Assembly (NCBI GenBank): GCA_044432645.1
Contig: JAWXUM010000027.1
Span: forward strand, 1-37,697
Direction of reading: 5' to 3'
Source: SIG603 sp044432645
GTDB taxonomy: Bacteria; Bacillota; Clostridia; Oscillospirales; Acutalibacteraceae
Length of the DNA: 37,697 nucleotides
Shown here: positions 15,498 through 23,522 of the stretch, piece after piece
How positions within the stretch are numbered: position 1 is the stretch's first letter
How the letters are laid out: each line of letters starts with the position of its first letter
Program-made: the position numbers and the translations under genes
Notes under the pieces: model-generated
Databases searched by the model: none
What the model was told of the DNA's origin: nothing
What the model saw: the letters and a program-made list of their open reading frames with translations, nothing else

Positions 15498-16622
15498 ATG
15501 ATTTACAATGGTAAAGAAATAAAAAAATTAGGCTTTGGCCTAATGCGTCTACCTATGCTTGAAGACGAGGTAGATTTAGAACAAACAAAAGAAATGGTAG
15601 ACATTTTCATGGAAAATGGTTTTACATATTTCGACACAGCTTACGGCTATTTAGGTGGTAAATCTGAACTTGCTGTAAAACCTGCAATTGTTGAAAGATA
15701 CCCTCGTGAAAGTTTTCAGCTTGCTACAAAACTTCCAGCTTGGTCAGTTAAAAGTGCCCAAGAAGCTAAACAAATGTTCTATACATCTTTAGAAAGAACT
15801 GGTGCTGGTTATTTTGACTTTTATTTACTACACAATTTAGGTGGTAATAGAACACAATTTTTTGAAGATTACGATATTTGGAATTTTGCAGCAGAACAAA
15901 AGGAATTAGGTAAAATAAAAAAATTAGGTTTTTCACTACACGACAACGCTAAAGCTTTAGATGAAGTACTTACAAAACACCCAGAAGTTGACTTTGTTCA
16001 ATTGCAAATAAACTATGCCGACTGGGAAGATGGCACTAATCAATCACGTTTATGTTATGAAACTGCTCAAAAGCACGGAAAACCAGTTATAATTATGGAG
16101 CCTATTAGAGGTGGCGCACTTACTAACCCACCACAAAAAGTTGCTGATATTTTAACAGCTTACGACAACGGAAATTCTTTTGCACAATGGGCATTAAGGT
16201 TTACCGGTTCGCTTGATAATATCATCACTGTTTTAAGTGGTATGTCGCTAACATGTCAAATGAAAGAAAATGTTTCATTTATGAAAGACTTTAAAGCTTT
16301 AAATAATGACGAACAAAATGTTATAAAAAAAGTTCAAGATGTACTTAAAACAATACACAGCGTTCCATGTACAAACTGTCAATACTGCGTAAAAGATTGT
16401 CCTATGGGAATTGCTATTCCTAGTCTATTTGCTGCAATGAACAAATATTATGTATTTGACGACATAAATGGTGCTAAAGGTACATACAACTTTGAAACTG
16501 TTAAAAGAAACACAACTAAAGCTAGTGGTTGTATTGCTTGTGGAAGATGTGAAGCAGTATGTCCACAATCAATTAAAATTATTGATGAACTAAAACTAGT
16601 AGCTGAAAAATTAGAAGCATAA
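15498..16622 (+). CDS. aldo/keto reductase with C-terminal 2x[4Fe-4S] ferredoxin domain
   Basis: A 374-residue fusion. The first ~280 residues form the aldo/keto reductase barrel: LGFGLMRLP, then FDTAYGYLGG with catalytic Asp and Tyr, ATKLPAW, YFDFYLLHN and EPIRGGAL. The C-terminal part has two [4Fe-4S] motifs, C291-C294-C297-C301 and C345-C348-C351-C355. Such proteins reduce small aldehydes or sugars and may exchange electrons with ferredoxin; they are common in anaerobes. The substrate is unknown. It has a GAAGGAGG ribosome site and its own promoter. The structured RNA and a glycyl-radical activase follow without an obvious terminator, so they may be cotranscribed. Confidence 0.9.
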   Translation: MIYNGKEIKKLGFGLMRLPMLEDEVDLEQTKEMVDIFMENGFTYFDTAYGYLGGKSELAVKPAIVERYPRESFQLATKLPAWSVKSAQEAKQMFYTSLERTGAGYFDFYLLHNLGGNRTQFFEDYDIWNFAAEQKELGKIKKLGFSLHDNAKALDEVLTKHPEVDFVQLQINYADWEDGTNQSRLCYETAQKHGKPVIIMEPIRGGALTNPPQKVADILTAYDNGNSFAQWALRFTGSLDNIITVLSGMSLTCQMKENVSFMKDFKALNNDEQNVIKKVQDVLKTIHSVPCTNCQYCVKDCPMGIAIPSLFAAMNKYYVFDDINGAKGTYNFETVKRNTTKASGCIACGRCEAVCPQSIKIIDELKLVAEKLEA

Positions 16623-16628
16623 AAATAA

Positions 16629-16770
16629 AACCTAGTACTGTGTGTCGGTTAAAAGTTTACAAAGTGTTATATGTAACTTAAGGAGGGGTGGAACCCATTA
16701 GCTACCATAATGATATGTAAATTTTTGATAGACACGCAGCACTAATACTTATAACTAAGTTTTATTAGTG
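16629..16770 (+). ncRNA. structured RNA leader of unknown class with a T-box-like core
   Basis: The 169-base gap before the glycyl-radical activase folds as + strand RNA. A 28-position rod pairs 16633-16660 with 16717-16744, with only two mismatches. Four of its pairs are G-U, which pair in this strand's RNA but would be A-C in the other strand. Inside are a hairpin at about 16661-16679, GGGT-GGA-ACCC (16686-16696) and CATTA-N7-TAATG (16696-16712). The last loop, CTACC (16702-16706), could pair with GGTGG (16687-16691) as a pseudoknot. The 3' arm CACTA can instead pair with TATTAGTG (16763-16770) just before the ribosome site. GGGTGGAACC (16686-16695) matches the T-box core, but there is no room for a normal T-box stem I. 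Class unknown. Confidence 0.6.
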
Positions 16771-16791
16771 ATTAAATAGGAGATGAATATT

Positions 16792-17676
16792 TTGGACAAA
16801 GCTATGGTTTTTCAAATACAAAAGTTTTGCACAGACGACGGTCCTGGCATTCGTACAACTGTTTTTTTGAAAGGTTGCCCTTTGAATTGCCTTTGGTGTC
16901 ATAATCCAGAAGGTTTAAGCACTAAAAGAATTGTTGCTGTTGACTTTAATAAATGTGTAAATTGTGGCAAATGCACACTAGACTGCGACTGTCACTCTAT
17001 TGTAGAAAACAAGCATAAATTCAGCTCGAAAAACTGTATAGCCTGTGGAAAATGTATCGAAAACTGTCCTGTTAGTGCTATTAGTTTTTGTGGTGAAGAA
17101 ATGACTATAGAAAAAATTATGAAAAGTGTAGTAGCAGACAAAGCTTTTTATAAAAATTCTGGTGGTGGTCTAACTCTTTCTGGTGGTGAGCCTCTTTTAC
17201 AAGCTGACTTTGCTGTTAATTTACTTAAAGCTGCAAAAAAAGAAGGAATTCACACATGCATAGAAACGAGTTTAGGAGTAGACTTTAAAAAAGTAGAAAA
17301 AGTTGCACCTTATGTTGATTTGTTTTTATGTGATATAAAAGAAACAGATGATGAAAACCACAAAAAATACATAGGTATTTCTAACAAAATAGTGCTTGAA
17401 AACATTAAAAAGCTTGATAAATTAGGAAATAAAATTAAAATTAGATGCCCTATAATCCCAACTGTAAATGATAGAGATGAGCATTTTAAAAACCTTGCAA
17501 AAATTTATAACGAACTTGAAAATGTAATCGATATACAAATTATGCCTTACCACATGCTTGGTCAAGGTAAGTCTGACAGGTATGGAATTAACCTTGACGG
17601 CAAAGCGTTTGTTCCACCAAATGACGAAACTAAAGAAAAATGGAACAATACTCTTAAATCATATTTGTCAGTTTAA
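16792..17676 (+). CDS. glycyl-radical enzyme activase (PFL-activating type, radical SAM)
   Basis: A 294-residue radical SAM protein that installs the glycyl radical on a partner enzyme. The SAM cluster motif is C29-x3-C33-x2-C36 (GCPLNCLWC). It is followed by an inserted ferredoxin domain with two clusters (C55, C58, C61, C65/C67 and C82, C85, C88, C92) and by the GGGLTLSGGEPLLQ SAM-binding segment. The insert is typical of activases for non-PFL enzymes such as diol dehydratases, decarboxylases and C-S lyases. The TTG at 16792 is chosen as start because AGGAG (16778-16782) is nine bases upstream; an ATG at 16783 directly abuts it. No glycyl-radical enzyme is in the window. Its tail overlaps the convergent MFS gene by 9 bases. 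Confidence 0.9.
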   Translation: MDKAMVFQIQKFCTDDGPGIRTTVFLKGCPLNCLWCHNPEGLSTKRIVAVDFNKCVNCGKCTLDCDCHSIVENKHKFSSKNCIACGKCIENCPVSAISFCGEEMTIEKIMKSVVADKAFYKNSGGGLTLSGGEPLLQADFAVNLLKAAKKEGIHTCIETSLGVDFKKVEKVAPYVDLFLCDIKETDDENHKKYIGISNKIVLENIKKLDKLGNKIKIRCPIIPTVNDRDEHFKNLAKIYNELENVIDIQIMPYHMLGQGKSDRYGINLDGKAFVPPNDETKEKWNNTLKSYLSV

Positions 17677-18870
17677 GACTTCCTTTTTTGACTGAAAATA
17701 ATAACAAATACCACAAATAACTGCTAATGCAAAACCGATTATAACCATATAAAACGGAAATTTAGCGTTAAAGTCGTAAAGCCAACCAGCCAAAAATGCG
17801 CCTATAATTCCACCTAAAGATTTCATTGCGTTATAAAAACCCATAATCAAGTTTCGGTTGCTATCAGTTCCACGCTGAGCAACCAAAGCTTGTAAAACTG
17901 GCATAGAAATGCTATTAAAAGCAAATAAAGCGATATTAATTACAACAAAAGGTACTATTTGCTCTATTAAAACAGCTACAGCCATACTAAATGTACACAA
18001 AGTAAAAACACCTATAATAGATTTTTTTATGTCTGTATGTTTAATTAACCAGATACAAATTGTGCTATTTGCAATTAGAGAAATAAATCCCATTCCTCCT
18101 TTTATAAATCCATTATAAGTTGACGGAAAAGCAAATTGGTCGCAAATATAATAGTTAAATGTTTGGTCAAAAGCTGTGTACGATAAATTTTGGAAAACAC
18201 ACATTAAAAACAAACCAAGAAGTGTGAACGTCATAAATTGGCGACTAGCAACAAATGCTACAAATGGGTTTGCCTTTTTTGCCAAGATTTTGATTTTCAT
18301 ATCTTTTATAGAAATAGTGTCATCTTTTTTACAAACTATGTAAAACAAAACTCCACACAATGCAAGCGTAGCTGACTGAATCCAAACTGGCAGATACGTG
18401 TTAATTCCACCTAACAGCCCACCGACAAAATATCCAAAAGCACCTGCAACGGCTTGAATTGTTGCATTTATAGTAAGGTATGTGCCTCTTTGTTCTGCAT
18501 TGTCACTAACATTTACTATATAAGTCATTATGCTTACAAATGCCCCACCAGTAAACACGCCAGCGAAAACTCTAGCCACTATAAATTGCCATTCGTGTGT
18601 GGCAAGCGCAAACATAACTTGTCCTAAGCCGTAACCTATTCCACAAATTAAAAGAGATTTTCTGCTTGAAATATACGTATTTATCATGCCCCAAAAAGGC
18701 GAAGTAGCAAAATTTGCACACATCATTGCCGCTAAAGCGTAGCCAAACATATAGCTACCTAAATTTAAATTAGTAAAAATAGTCGGCGTAACAGGGTGAG
18801 TGAAACTTGCTGACATATTTAAAAGTATTGTTACAAGGAAAAACATCCTCATTCTTGTGTTAAATTTCAA
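17668..18870 (-). CDS. MFS transporter
   Basis: A 400-residue major facilitator with about 12 membrane helices. A FAGVFTGGAFVSIMTYIVNVS stretch lies in helix 4-5 and a GFYNAMKSLGGIIGAFLAGWLYD stretch in the second half. The start is TTG, with AAGGAG eight bases upstream. It follows the AraC-type regulator by 12 bases in the same direction, so the two form an operon and the regulator likely controls uptake or export of the same compound. The substrate is not recognisable. The 3' end overlaps the convergent activase gene and no terminator is seen there. Confidence 0.85.
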   Translation of the reverse strand: MKFNTRMRMFFLVTILLNMSASFTHPVTPTIFTNLNLGSYMFGYALAAMMCANFATSPFWGMINTYISSRKSLLICGIGYGLGQVMFALATHEWQFIVARVFAGVFTGGAFVSIMTYIVNVSDNAEQRGTYLTINATIQAVAGAFGYFVGGLLGGINTYLPVWIQSATLALCGVLFYIVCKKDDTISIKDMKIKILAKKANPFVAFVASRQFMTFTLLGLFLMCVFQNLSYTAFDQTFNYYICDQFAFPSTYNGFIKGGMGFISLIANSTICIWLIKHTDIKKSIIGVFTLCTFSMAVAVLIEQIVPFVVINIALFAFNSISMPVLQALVAQRGTDSNRNLIMGFYNAMKSLGGIIGAFLAGWLYDFNAKFPFYMVIIGFALAVICGICYYFQSKKEVLN

Positions 18871-18882
18871 CGTTTAAGCTCC

Positions 18883-19722
18883 TTAAAGTTTTCTGTAATT
18901 TTGAGGTGACATGCCATACATTTTTTTAAACGACTTACCATAATGACTTTGGTCAGTAAAATTAAGCAAGCTTGAAATTTTCGCTACAGACATATCACTA
19001 TTTAAAAGCAAATTGACAGAATACTGCAATTTGCTTTTTATTATTAACTGATGTGCTGAAATTTGAAAATATTTAGGATAAATTTTCAGAAAATAACTTT
19101 TTTTATAGCCTAAAAACCCACTTAAATCATCTAAACTAATTTTTTCTGTAATATGATTTTGAATATAAAGAATAACTGAATTATGAAACCAATTCTCGTA
19201 ATTATCATCATTGTTCATTTTCATTAATGCATCTTTTGTAACTGCTGACACCATAGAAAAAATTATTGGCGAAAATTTATATTCAAAATCTTCACTTCTT
19301 TCATTAATTATAGAAAACAAATCTAAAATTTGATTTTCTATTTCATTATCCTGATAAAAAATTGGCAAAGCATTGCTATTTTTCAATTGAGTCATAATTC
19401 CTTCGATGCTATGCCCTCTAAAATGAAACCACAATGCTTGAACTATATCAGTTTTATCGGAGTAATACTCGTGTGCATCTCGTAAAGTAGTTAACAAACA
19501 TTGACCAGCTTTAACTTCATAATGTTTCCCATACTGCTCAAGATGAAAAATTCCACTTTTAACATAAAGAAGTAAGTGATTATTAAAACTTGACCTTTTT
19601 ATATGAAAATCTTCAGAATATGTAAGTCCCATTTGGTCTGACACAACTAAAAGTTCTTCTATACTTTTACTTGGATTGTAATAAAAATTTTTGTTTCTAG
19701 GCAACAAAAAATGTTTCGGCAT
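18883..19722 (-). CDS. AraC-family transcriptional regulator
   Basis: A 279-residue regulator. The N-terminal cupin-like sensing domain (to about residue 160, with LLLYVKSGIFHLEQYGKHYEVKAGQCLL) is followed by a C-terminal double helix-turn-helix (ISLDDLSGFLGYKKSYFLKIYPKYF and VAKISSLLNFTDQSHYGKSFKKMYGMSPQNYRK). This is the layout of sugar-responsive activators. The ATG at 19722 is chosen because GAGGAA lies nine bases upstream; the GTG three codons earlier would abut it. It precedes the MFS gene and is divergent from the URO-D-family gene, so both are likely targets. Confidence 0.88.
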   Translation of the reverse strand: MPKHFLLPRNKNFYYNPSKSIEELLVVSDQMGLTYSEDFHIKRSSFNNHLLLYVKSGIFHLEQYGKHYEVKAGQCLLTTLRDAHEYYSDKTDIVQALWFHFRGHSIEGIMTQLKNSNALPIFYQDNEIENQILDLFSIINERSEDFEYKFSPIIFSMVSAVTKDALMKMNNDDNYENWFHNSVILYIQNHITEKISLDDLSGFLGYKKSYFLKIYPKYFQISAHQLIIKSKLQYSVNLLLNSDMSVAKISSLLNFTDQSHYGKSFKKMYGMSPQNYRKL

Positions 19723-19852
19723 TCTTCTCACTTCCTCAGGGTAGTGTTTTATACCAATTAAATGATATTATTATACAATTAATTATATACTATTTGAGAT
19801 ATAATGCAAGTAGTTAATAAAAATAATATAAATTTATAGGGAGATTTACAAA

Positions 19853-21085
19853 ATGTGTATAAAAGAAGATGTTGTAATACTTAGAAAACTAGCTAGAAAA
19901 TACTTAGAAATTGCTTTAAATGACCACAACTCACAAAGAATAGTTTTGCACCGTGCTGTAAACGATTTAAAAATGATAAGACCTGTTGTTCTAATCGACG
20001 AATTACCATGGGGTGAAATGAATATTGATAATGAGTTAACTTTGCTTTGTGAAGATAAAGATTTCCGCCAAGCTGAAGAATACATGCGTAGGACAATTTA
20101 TAAATTTAATCATCTTAGAGCCGACATGATAGTGCGCCCTTACCTACCTGTTAAAAAAGTTATACATACCACTGGTGACGGTATTTTTGTAGAAGAAACT
20201 ACTTTACAAATTAATCAAGACACACATATTATCGCTCATGAATATAACGACCAATTTGCCGATTGCGAAGGTTTAGACAAACTTCACAAAGAAGTTATCA
20301 CATATGATGAAGTAGAAACAAACAGGAAATTTTTCAAACTAGCCGAAGCTATAGGAGATATTTTGCCTGTAAAAAAAGTTGGAATTGATAATTTAGGTGC
20401 TTCTCCTTGGGATGTAATTTCAAGGTACAGAGGTGTTACCCCTCTTTTAATGGATTTACTAGTTGAACCTGAATTCTCTCATGAACTAATGACTAAAATG
20501 ACAGAAATTATTATGGATAAAAATGAACAATATAGAATTCTAGGACTTTATGATACAGACCCTAATTCTCTTCACTGTACAACTTTGTTAAACAGTGAAC
20601 TTCACCCAGAAACAGACAACAAAGATTATAAAAACATTTGGGGTCGTGGTGCTGCTCAAATTTTCGCAAGTGTTTCAAAAGAAATGCACGACGAATTTGA
20701 CATTGAATATATGAAAAATATCTTAGGCAAATGTGGTTTGAATTACTACGGTTGTTGCGAGCCTTTGGACAAAAAAATTGACATAGTTGAGAAAATTCCA
20801 AACTTAAGAAAAATTTCTATAACTCCTTGGGCAGATGTTAATATAGCAGCCGAAGCTATTGGAAGAAAATATGTTATTGCTTCTAAACCTAACCCATCAT
20901 CTGTAAGTGTTGGAAATCTAAATACTACAGAACTTAGAAAAGAAATAACTAAAATAATGGATGCTTGTTACAAAAACAATTGTTCATTTGACATGGTTTT
21001 AAAAGATATTAGCACAGTTGCACACAGACCTGAAAATCTTTTCGAGTGGGAAAAAACTGTAATGGATATAGCCATGAATTACTAA
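19853..21085 (+). CDS. URO-D superfamily protein (uroporphyrinogen decarboxylase / methyltransferase fold)
   Basis: A 410-residue protein of the URO-D/MtaA/CmuA superfamily, longer than the classic HemE (about 350). NLGASPWDVISRYRG, MDLLVEPEF and the C-terminal CGLNYYGCCEPLDKK (Cys301-Cys302, possible zinc ligands) are visible, then ISITPWADVN. Members with such cysteines transfer methyl groups between corrinoid proteins and thiols. No hem genes or corrinoid protein are nearby, so heme synthesis is unlikely. It is divergent from the AraC regulator. It has a GGGAG ribosome site and a TATAAT (19800-19805) upstream without a clear -35. The reaction is unknown. Confidence 0.8.
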   Translation: MCIKEDVVILRKLARKYLEIALNDHNSQRIVLHRAVNDLKMIRPVVLIDELPWGEMNIDNELTLLCEDKDFRQAEEYMRRTIYKFNHLRADMIVRPYLPVKKVIHTTGDGIFVEETTLQINQDTHIIAHEYNDQFADCEGLDKLHKEVITYDEVETNRKFFKLAEAIGDILPVKKVGIDNLGASPWDVISRYRGVTPLLMDLLVEPEFSHELMTKMTEIIMDKNEQYRILGLYDTDPNSLHCTTLLNSELHPETDNKDYKNIWGRGAAQIFASVSKEMHDEFDIEYMKNILGKCGLNYYGCCEPLDKKIDIVEKIPNLRKISITPWADVNIAAEAIGRKYVIASKPNPSSVSVGNLNTTELRKEITKIMDACYKNNCSFDMVLKDISTVAHRPENLFEWEKTVMDIAMNY

Positions 21086-21096
21086 AATAAAAACTG

Positions 21097-21134
21097 ACTG
21101 TGATACGATGAAAATTGTATCACAGTTTTTTTAT
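21097..21134 (+). terminator. terminator after the first URO-D gene
   Basis: A perfect 10-bp stem, ACTGTGATAC with GTATCACAGT (21097-21126), is followed by TTTTTTTATTTT. Confidence 0.9.
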
Positions 21135-21147
21135 TTTATAAAATGTA

Positions 21148-21176
21148 TTGACAAATCGGTCTATCCGTGATAAACT
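21148..21176 (+). promoter_or_regulatory. promoter of the blaI-blaR1-like operon
   Basis: TTGACA (21148-21153), a 17-bp spacer and TAAACT (21171-21176) with an upstream TG extended -10. It abuts the palindrome at 21176-21198. Confidence 0.7.
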
Positions 21177-21198
21177 AGGTTTATAAACAATAAACCTA
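21176..21198. promoter_or_regulatory. operator for the BlaI-type repressor
   Basis: TAGGTTTA-N7-TAAACCTA, a perfect 8-bp inverted repeat, spans the end of the -10, the likely transcription start and the ribosome site region of the BlaI-type gene. This is the expected place for autorepression. It differs from the TACA-N-TGTA box of classical BlaI/MecI. Confidence 0.75.
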
Positions 21199-21212
21199 AA
21201 GGAGATATAATC

Positions 21213-21575
21213 ATGATAGAATATAAACTTGGTGAAGTTGAAATGAAATTTTCAGATATTATTTGGGAAAATGAACCTTTAACTTCTGGTGAACTTGTAA
21301 CACTTTCCTTAAAAGAACTTAACTGGAAAAAATCCACAACTTATACTGTTTTAAGAAAGCTTTGTGAAAAAGGAATTTTCCAAAACGAATACAGCACTGT
21401 CACTTCACTTGTTTCTAAAGATGACTACATATCAATACAAAGTGGTATGTTTATTGATGAAACTTTTTCAGGCTCTTTGCCAAAATTTTTAGCTTCGTTT
21501 TCTAAAAGAAATAAACTCAGTGCAAAAGAAGTTGAGGAAATTCAAAAGATAATTGACCAACATAAGGAGGTGTAA
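21213..21575 (+). CDS. BlaI/MecI/CopY-family repressor
   Basis: A 120-residue winged-helix repressor. Its N-terminus EVEMKFSDIIWENEPLTSGEL and the recognition helix region WKKSTTYTVLRKLCEKGIF are characteristic of the family. The C-terminal dimerisation helices end in KEVEEIQKIIDQHKE. It is followed after only 2 bases by an M56 peptidase gene, the usual sensor partner. A perfect palindrome in its own promoter supports autorepression. The inducer is unknown; nothing nearby is a beta-lactamase. Confidence 0.92.
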   Translation: MIEYKLGEVEMKFSDIIWENEPLTSGELVTLSLKELNWKKSTTYTVLRKLCEKGIFQNEYSTVTSLVSKDDYISIQSGMFIDETFSGSLPKFLASFSKRNKLSAKEVEEIQKIIDQHKEV

Positions 21576-21577
21576 TT

Positions 21578-23458
21578 ATGTTTGATACATTATTTATAGA
21601 CATTCTTAACATGAGTTATATTGCAAGTTTTGTTATTATTTTTGTTTTAATTACAAGATTTTTGATGAAAAAAGTTCCTAAAATTTTCGTATATGCTTTA
21701 TGGATACCTGTACTTTTCAAACTTATATGTCCTTTTAGTTTTGAAAGCATTTGGGGACTTCTGCCAACTGAAACAACACCAATATCGTATGAAATTGTTT
21801 ATGAAGCAACACCAGAGATTTACACTGGTTTTACTTCTATAGATAATACTGTAAATTCTGTATTACCAACATCACCTGAAATTGGTAACAGCATAAATCC
21901 TATTCAAGTTTGGCTTTTTATCGGTCAAACAATTTGGCTAATAGGTATAGCAGTTTTACTAATTTATAGCATAATTTCACTTATTAAACTAAACTTAAAA
22001 CTTAAAATTTCTATGAATTTAAGGGACAATATTTATATAGCTGACTATATAACTTCTCCTTTTGTAATTGGATTTATAAAACCTAAAATATATTTACCAC
22101 CAAATTTAAGCGAGCATGAAAGGGAATATATTATAGCACACGAGCAAATTCATATTAAAAGGTTTGACCACATCACAAGGCTTGTGTCCTTTGTAGTTTT
22201 AGCTGTTCACTGGTTTAATCCATTTGTTTGGCTTGCATTTATTTTATCTAATAAAGACATGGAAATGTCCTGCGATGAAGCCGTTATGAACAAATTAGAC
22301 AAAGATATTAAATCAGATTATTCAAATTCACTACTTCGTTTTGCGGTAAGCAAAAATGTAATCCACCCTACACCGTTAGCCTTTGGCGAAAGTGACACGA
22401 AAGCGAGGATAAAAAATATTATGAAATATAAAAAAGTTAATAAAATTACTGCTGTTGTTTTAGGTTTAGCCATAGCTGTATTTGGAATATTTTTAGTTTC
22501 CGAAAACATTTCAAATCAAGCAGTAAATGAAATAGCAACAGACAACGAGTATGATAATTTAGAAGTTTTCAGTATGTCTAACGTTCAAGAGGGCGAAAAA
22601 ATATCCACTTCCCTAACCAATCAAGAAGAAATTTTAGCACTTCTTAGCTATTTTGAAAGTGGAACAATTACCAGTGACTCAAACACACAAGATTCAACAA
22701 ATCCTTACTATTATAGGTTTTGTAAAGATGACGAAGTTGTTTTAGAATATATTTTCCAAGACAATGACTTCAGTCTAATGTACACAGAAGATGGTTTGAA
22801 AAATGTAGAGTATTCTGGGGATTTATCTTTAAGCGACTCTTTAATAGCACAATTAGAAAAATTCGAGAATGACGTTATTGAAAAGGAAGAATTACTTCAA
22901 AATGAGCTTGACGAATTAGAAATTGAGCTAATCGAAGAAGAAAGAAAAACAACCGAAGATTACTCAGAATTAGAATTTATGCAGTCCGAACTTGTTATAA
23001 ATGAACAAGAAGAAAGACTTGCGATGGTTGAAGCACAAAGCGAAGCATTTGATTATTTGAAAGACTTTTTAGACATTATGTTCGCAGGTAATAACAGCAA
23101 AATAGATAAAATTTTTGACCCTGAAAATTCTGAGAGCTACGCTAACAATTGTGAACTTTTCTTATCAAGCTATTTGAACGATGGGTTAATAGAAGATTAT
23201 CAAAGTTTAAGCTTGGAAATTGCTTGCACTCATTTTGAAATGTATCAAAATTCTTTTACAATAGATTTAGGAACTTTAACATTATCTTCTACTGACGATG
23301 AAAGTATTTTTAATTACACAACTGATGTCGTTTTAGAAAATTCAGAAATCACAGAAACTCAAGAAATTGTAGGAACTTTCCAATTGGACGAAAATGGCAA
23401 AATTTCCTATTTTAGAGTTAGTGGTTTGGACACAAGTAATTTTGTAGAATTATCTTAA
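21578..23458 (+). CDS. BlaR1/MecR1-type M56 membrane metallopeptidase with unusual sensor domain
   Basis: A 626-residue protein. Membrane helices lie at about residues 10-27, 35-52, 108-130, 205-232 and 288-308. The peptidase M56 motif HEQIH (His188, Glu189, His192) is followed by a conserved DKDMEMSCDEAVM. After the last helix the outer part (about 310-626) has no penicillin-binding SxxK/SxN/KTG motifs. It contains a Glu/Leu-rich coiled coil (about 425-490) and then a beta-rich domain of about 120 residues. It probably relays a surface signal to the BlaI-type repressor by proteolysis, but senses something other than beta-lactams. AAGGAGG precedes the start. Confidence 0.87.
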   Translation: MFDTLFIDILNMSYIASFVIIFVLITRFLMKKVPKIFVYALWIPVLFKLICPFSFESIWGLLPTETTPISYEIVYEATPEIYTGFTSIDNTVNSVLPTSPEIGNSINPIQVWLFIGQTIWLIGIAVLLIYSIISLIKLNLKLKISMNLRDNIYIADYITSPFVIGFIKPKIYLPPNLSEHEREYIIAHEQIHIKRFDHITRLVSFVVLAVHWFNPFVWLAFILSNKDMEMSCDEAVMNKLDKDIKSDYSNSLLRFAVSKNVIHPTPLAFGESDTKARIKNIMKYKKVNKITAVVLGLAIAVFGIFLVSENISNQAVNEIATDNEYDNLEVFSMSNVQEGEKISTSLTNQEEILALLSYFESGTITSDSNTQDSTNPYYYRFCKDDEVVLEYIFQDNDFSLMYTEDGLKNVEYSGDLSLSDSLIAQLEKFENDVIEKEELLQNELDELEIELIEEERKTTEDYSELEFMQSELVINEQEERLAMVEAQSEAFDYLKDFLDIMFAGNNSKIDKIFDPENSESYANNCELFLSSYLNDGLIEDYQSLSLEIACTHFEMYQNSFTIDLGTLTLSSTDDESIFNYTTDVVLENSEITETQEIVGTFQLDENGKISYFRVSGLDTSNFVELS

Positions 23459-23477
23459 TACATTAAAACAACCAACA

Positions 23478-23507
23478 AAAAAATACGCCATAAAAGGCGT
23501 ATTTTTT
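23478..23507. terminator. bidirectional terminator between blaR1-like and cpsB-like genes
   Basis: A perfect 12-bp stem, AAAAAATACGCC with GGCGTATTTTTT, and a six-base loop serve the two convergent genes. A- and T-runs lie on both sides. Confidence 0.92.
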
Positions 23508-23522
23508 ATTTATATTTGAATT

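Noticed and set aside
16629..16770. 6S RNA as identity of the structured RNA
   Set aside because: The rod shape is similar, but I see no separate promoter or terminator for it. The inner region does not show the open central bubble typical of 6S RNA, so I leave the class open.
16629..16770. Miniature inverted-repeat transposable element
   Set aside because: No target-site duplication is visible. The mismatches in the arms favour G-U pairs in one strand, which fits an RNA better than a DNA transposon end.
19853..21085. hemE (heme synthesis)
   Set aside because: The fold is URO-D, but length, the Cys-Cys site and the absence of other hem genes argue for a different member of the superfamily.
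21213..23458. Beta-lactam resistance locus
   Set aside because: The regulator pair resembles BlaI/BlaR1, but no beta-lactamase or PBP gene is nearby and the sensor lacks penicillin-binding motifs.
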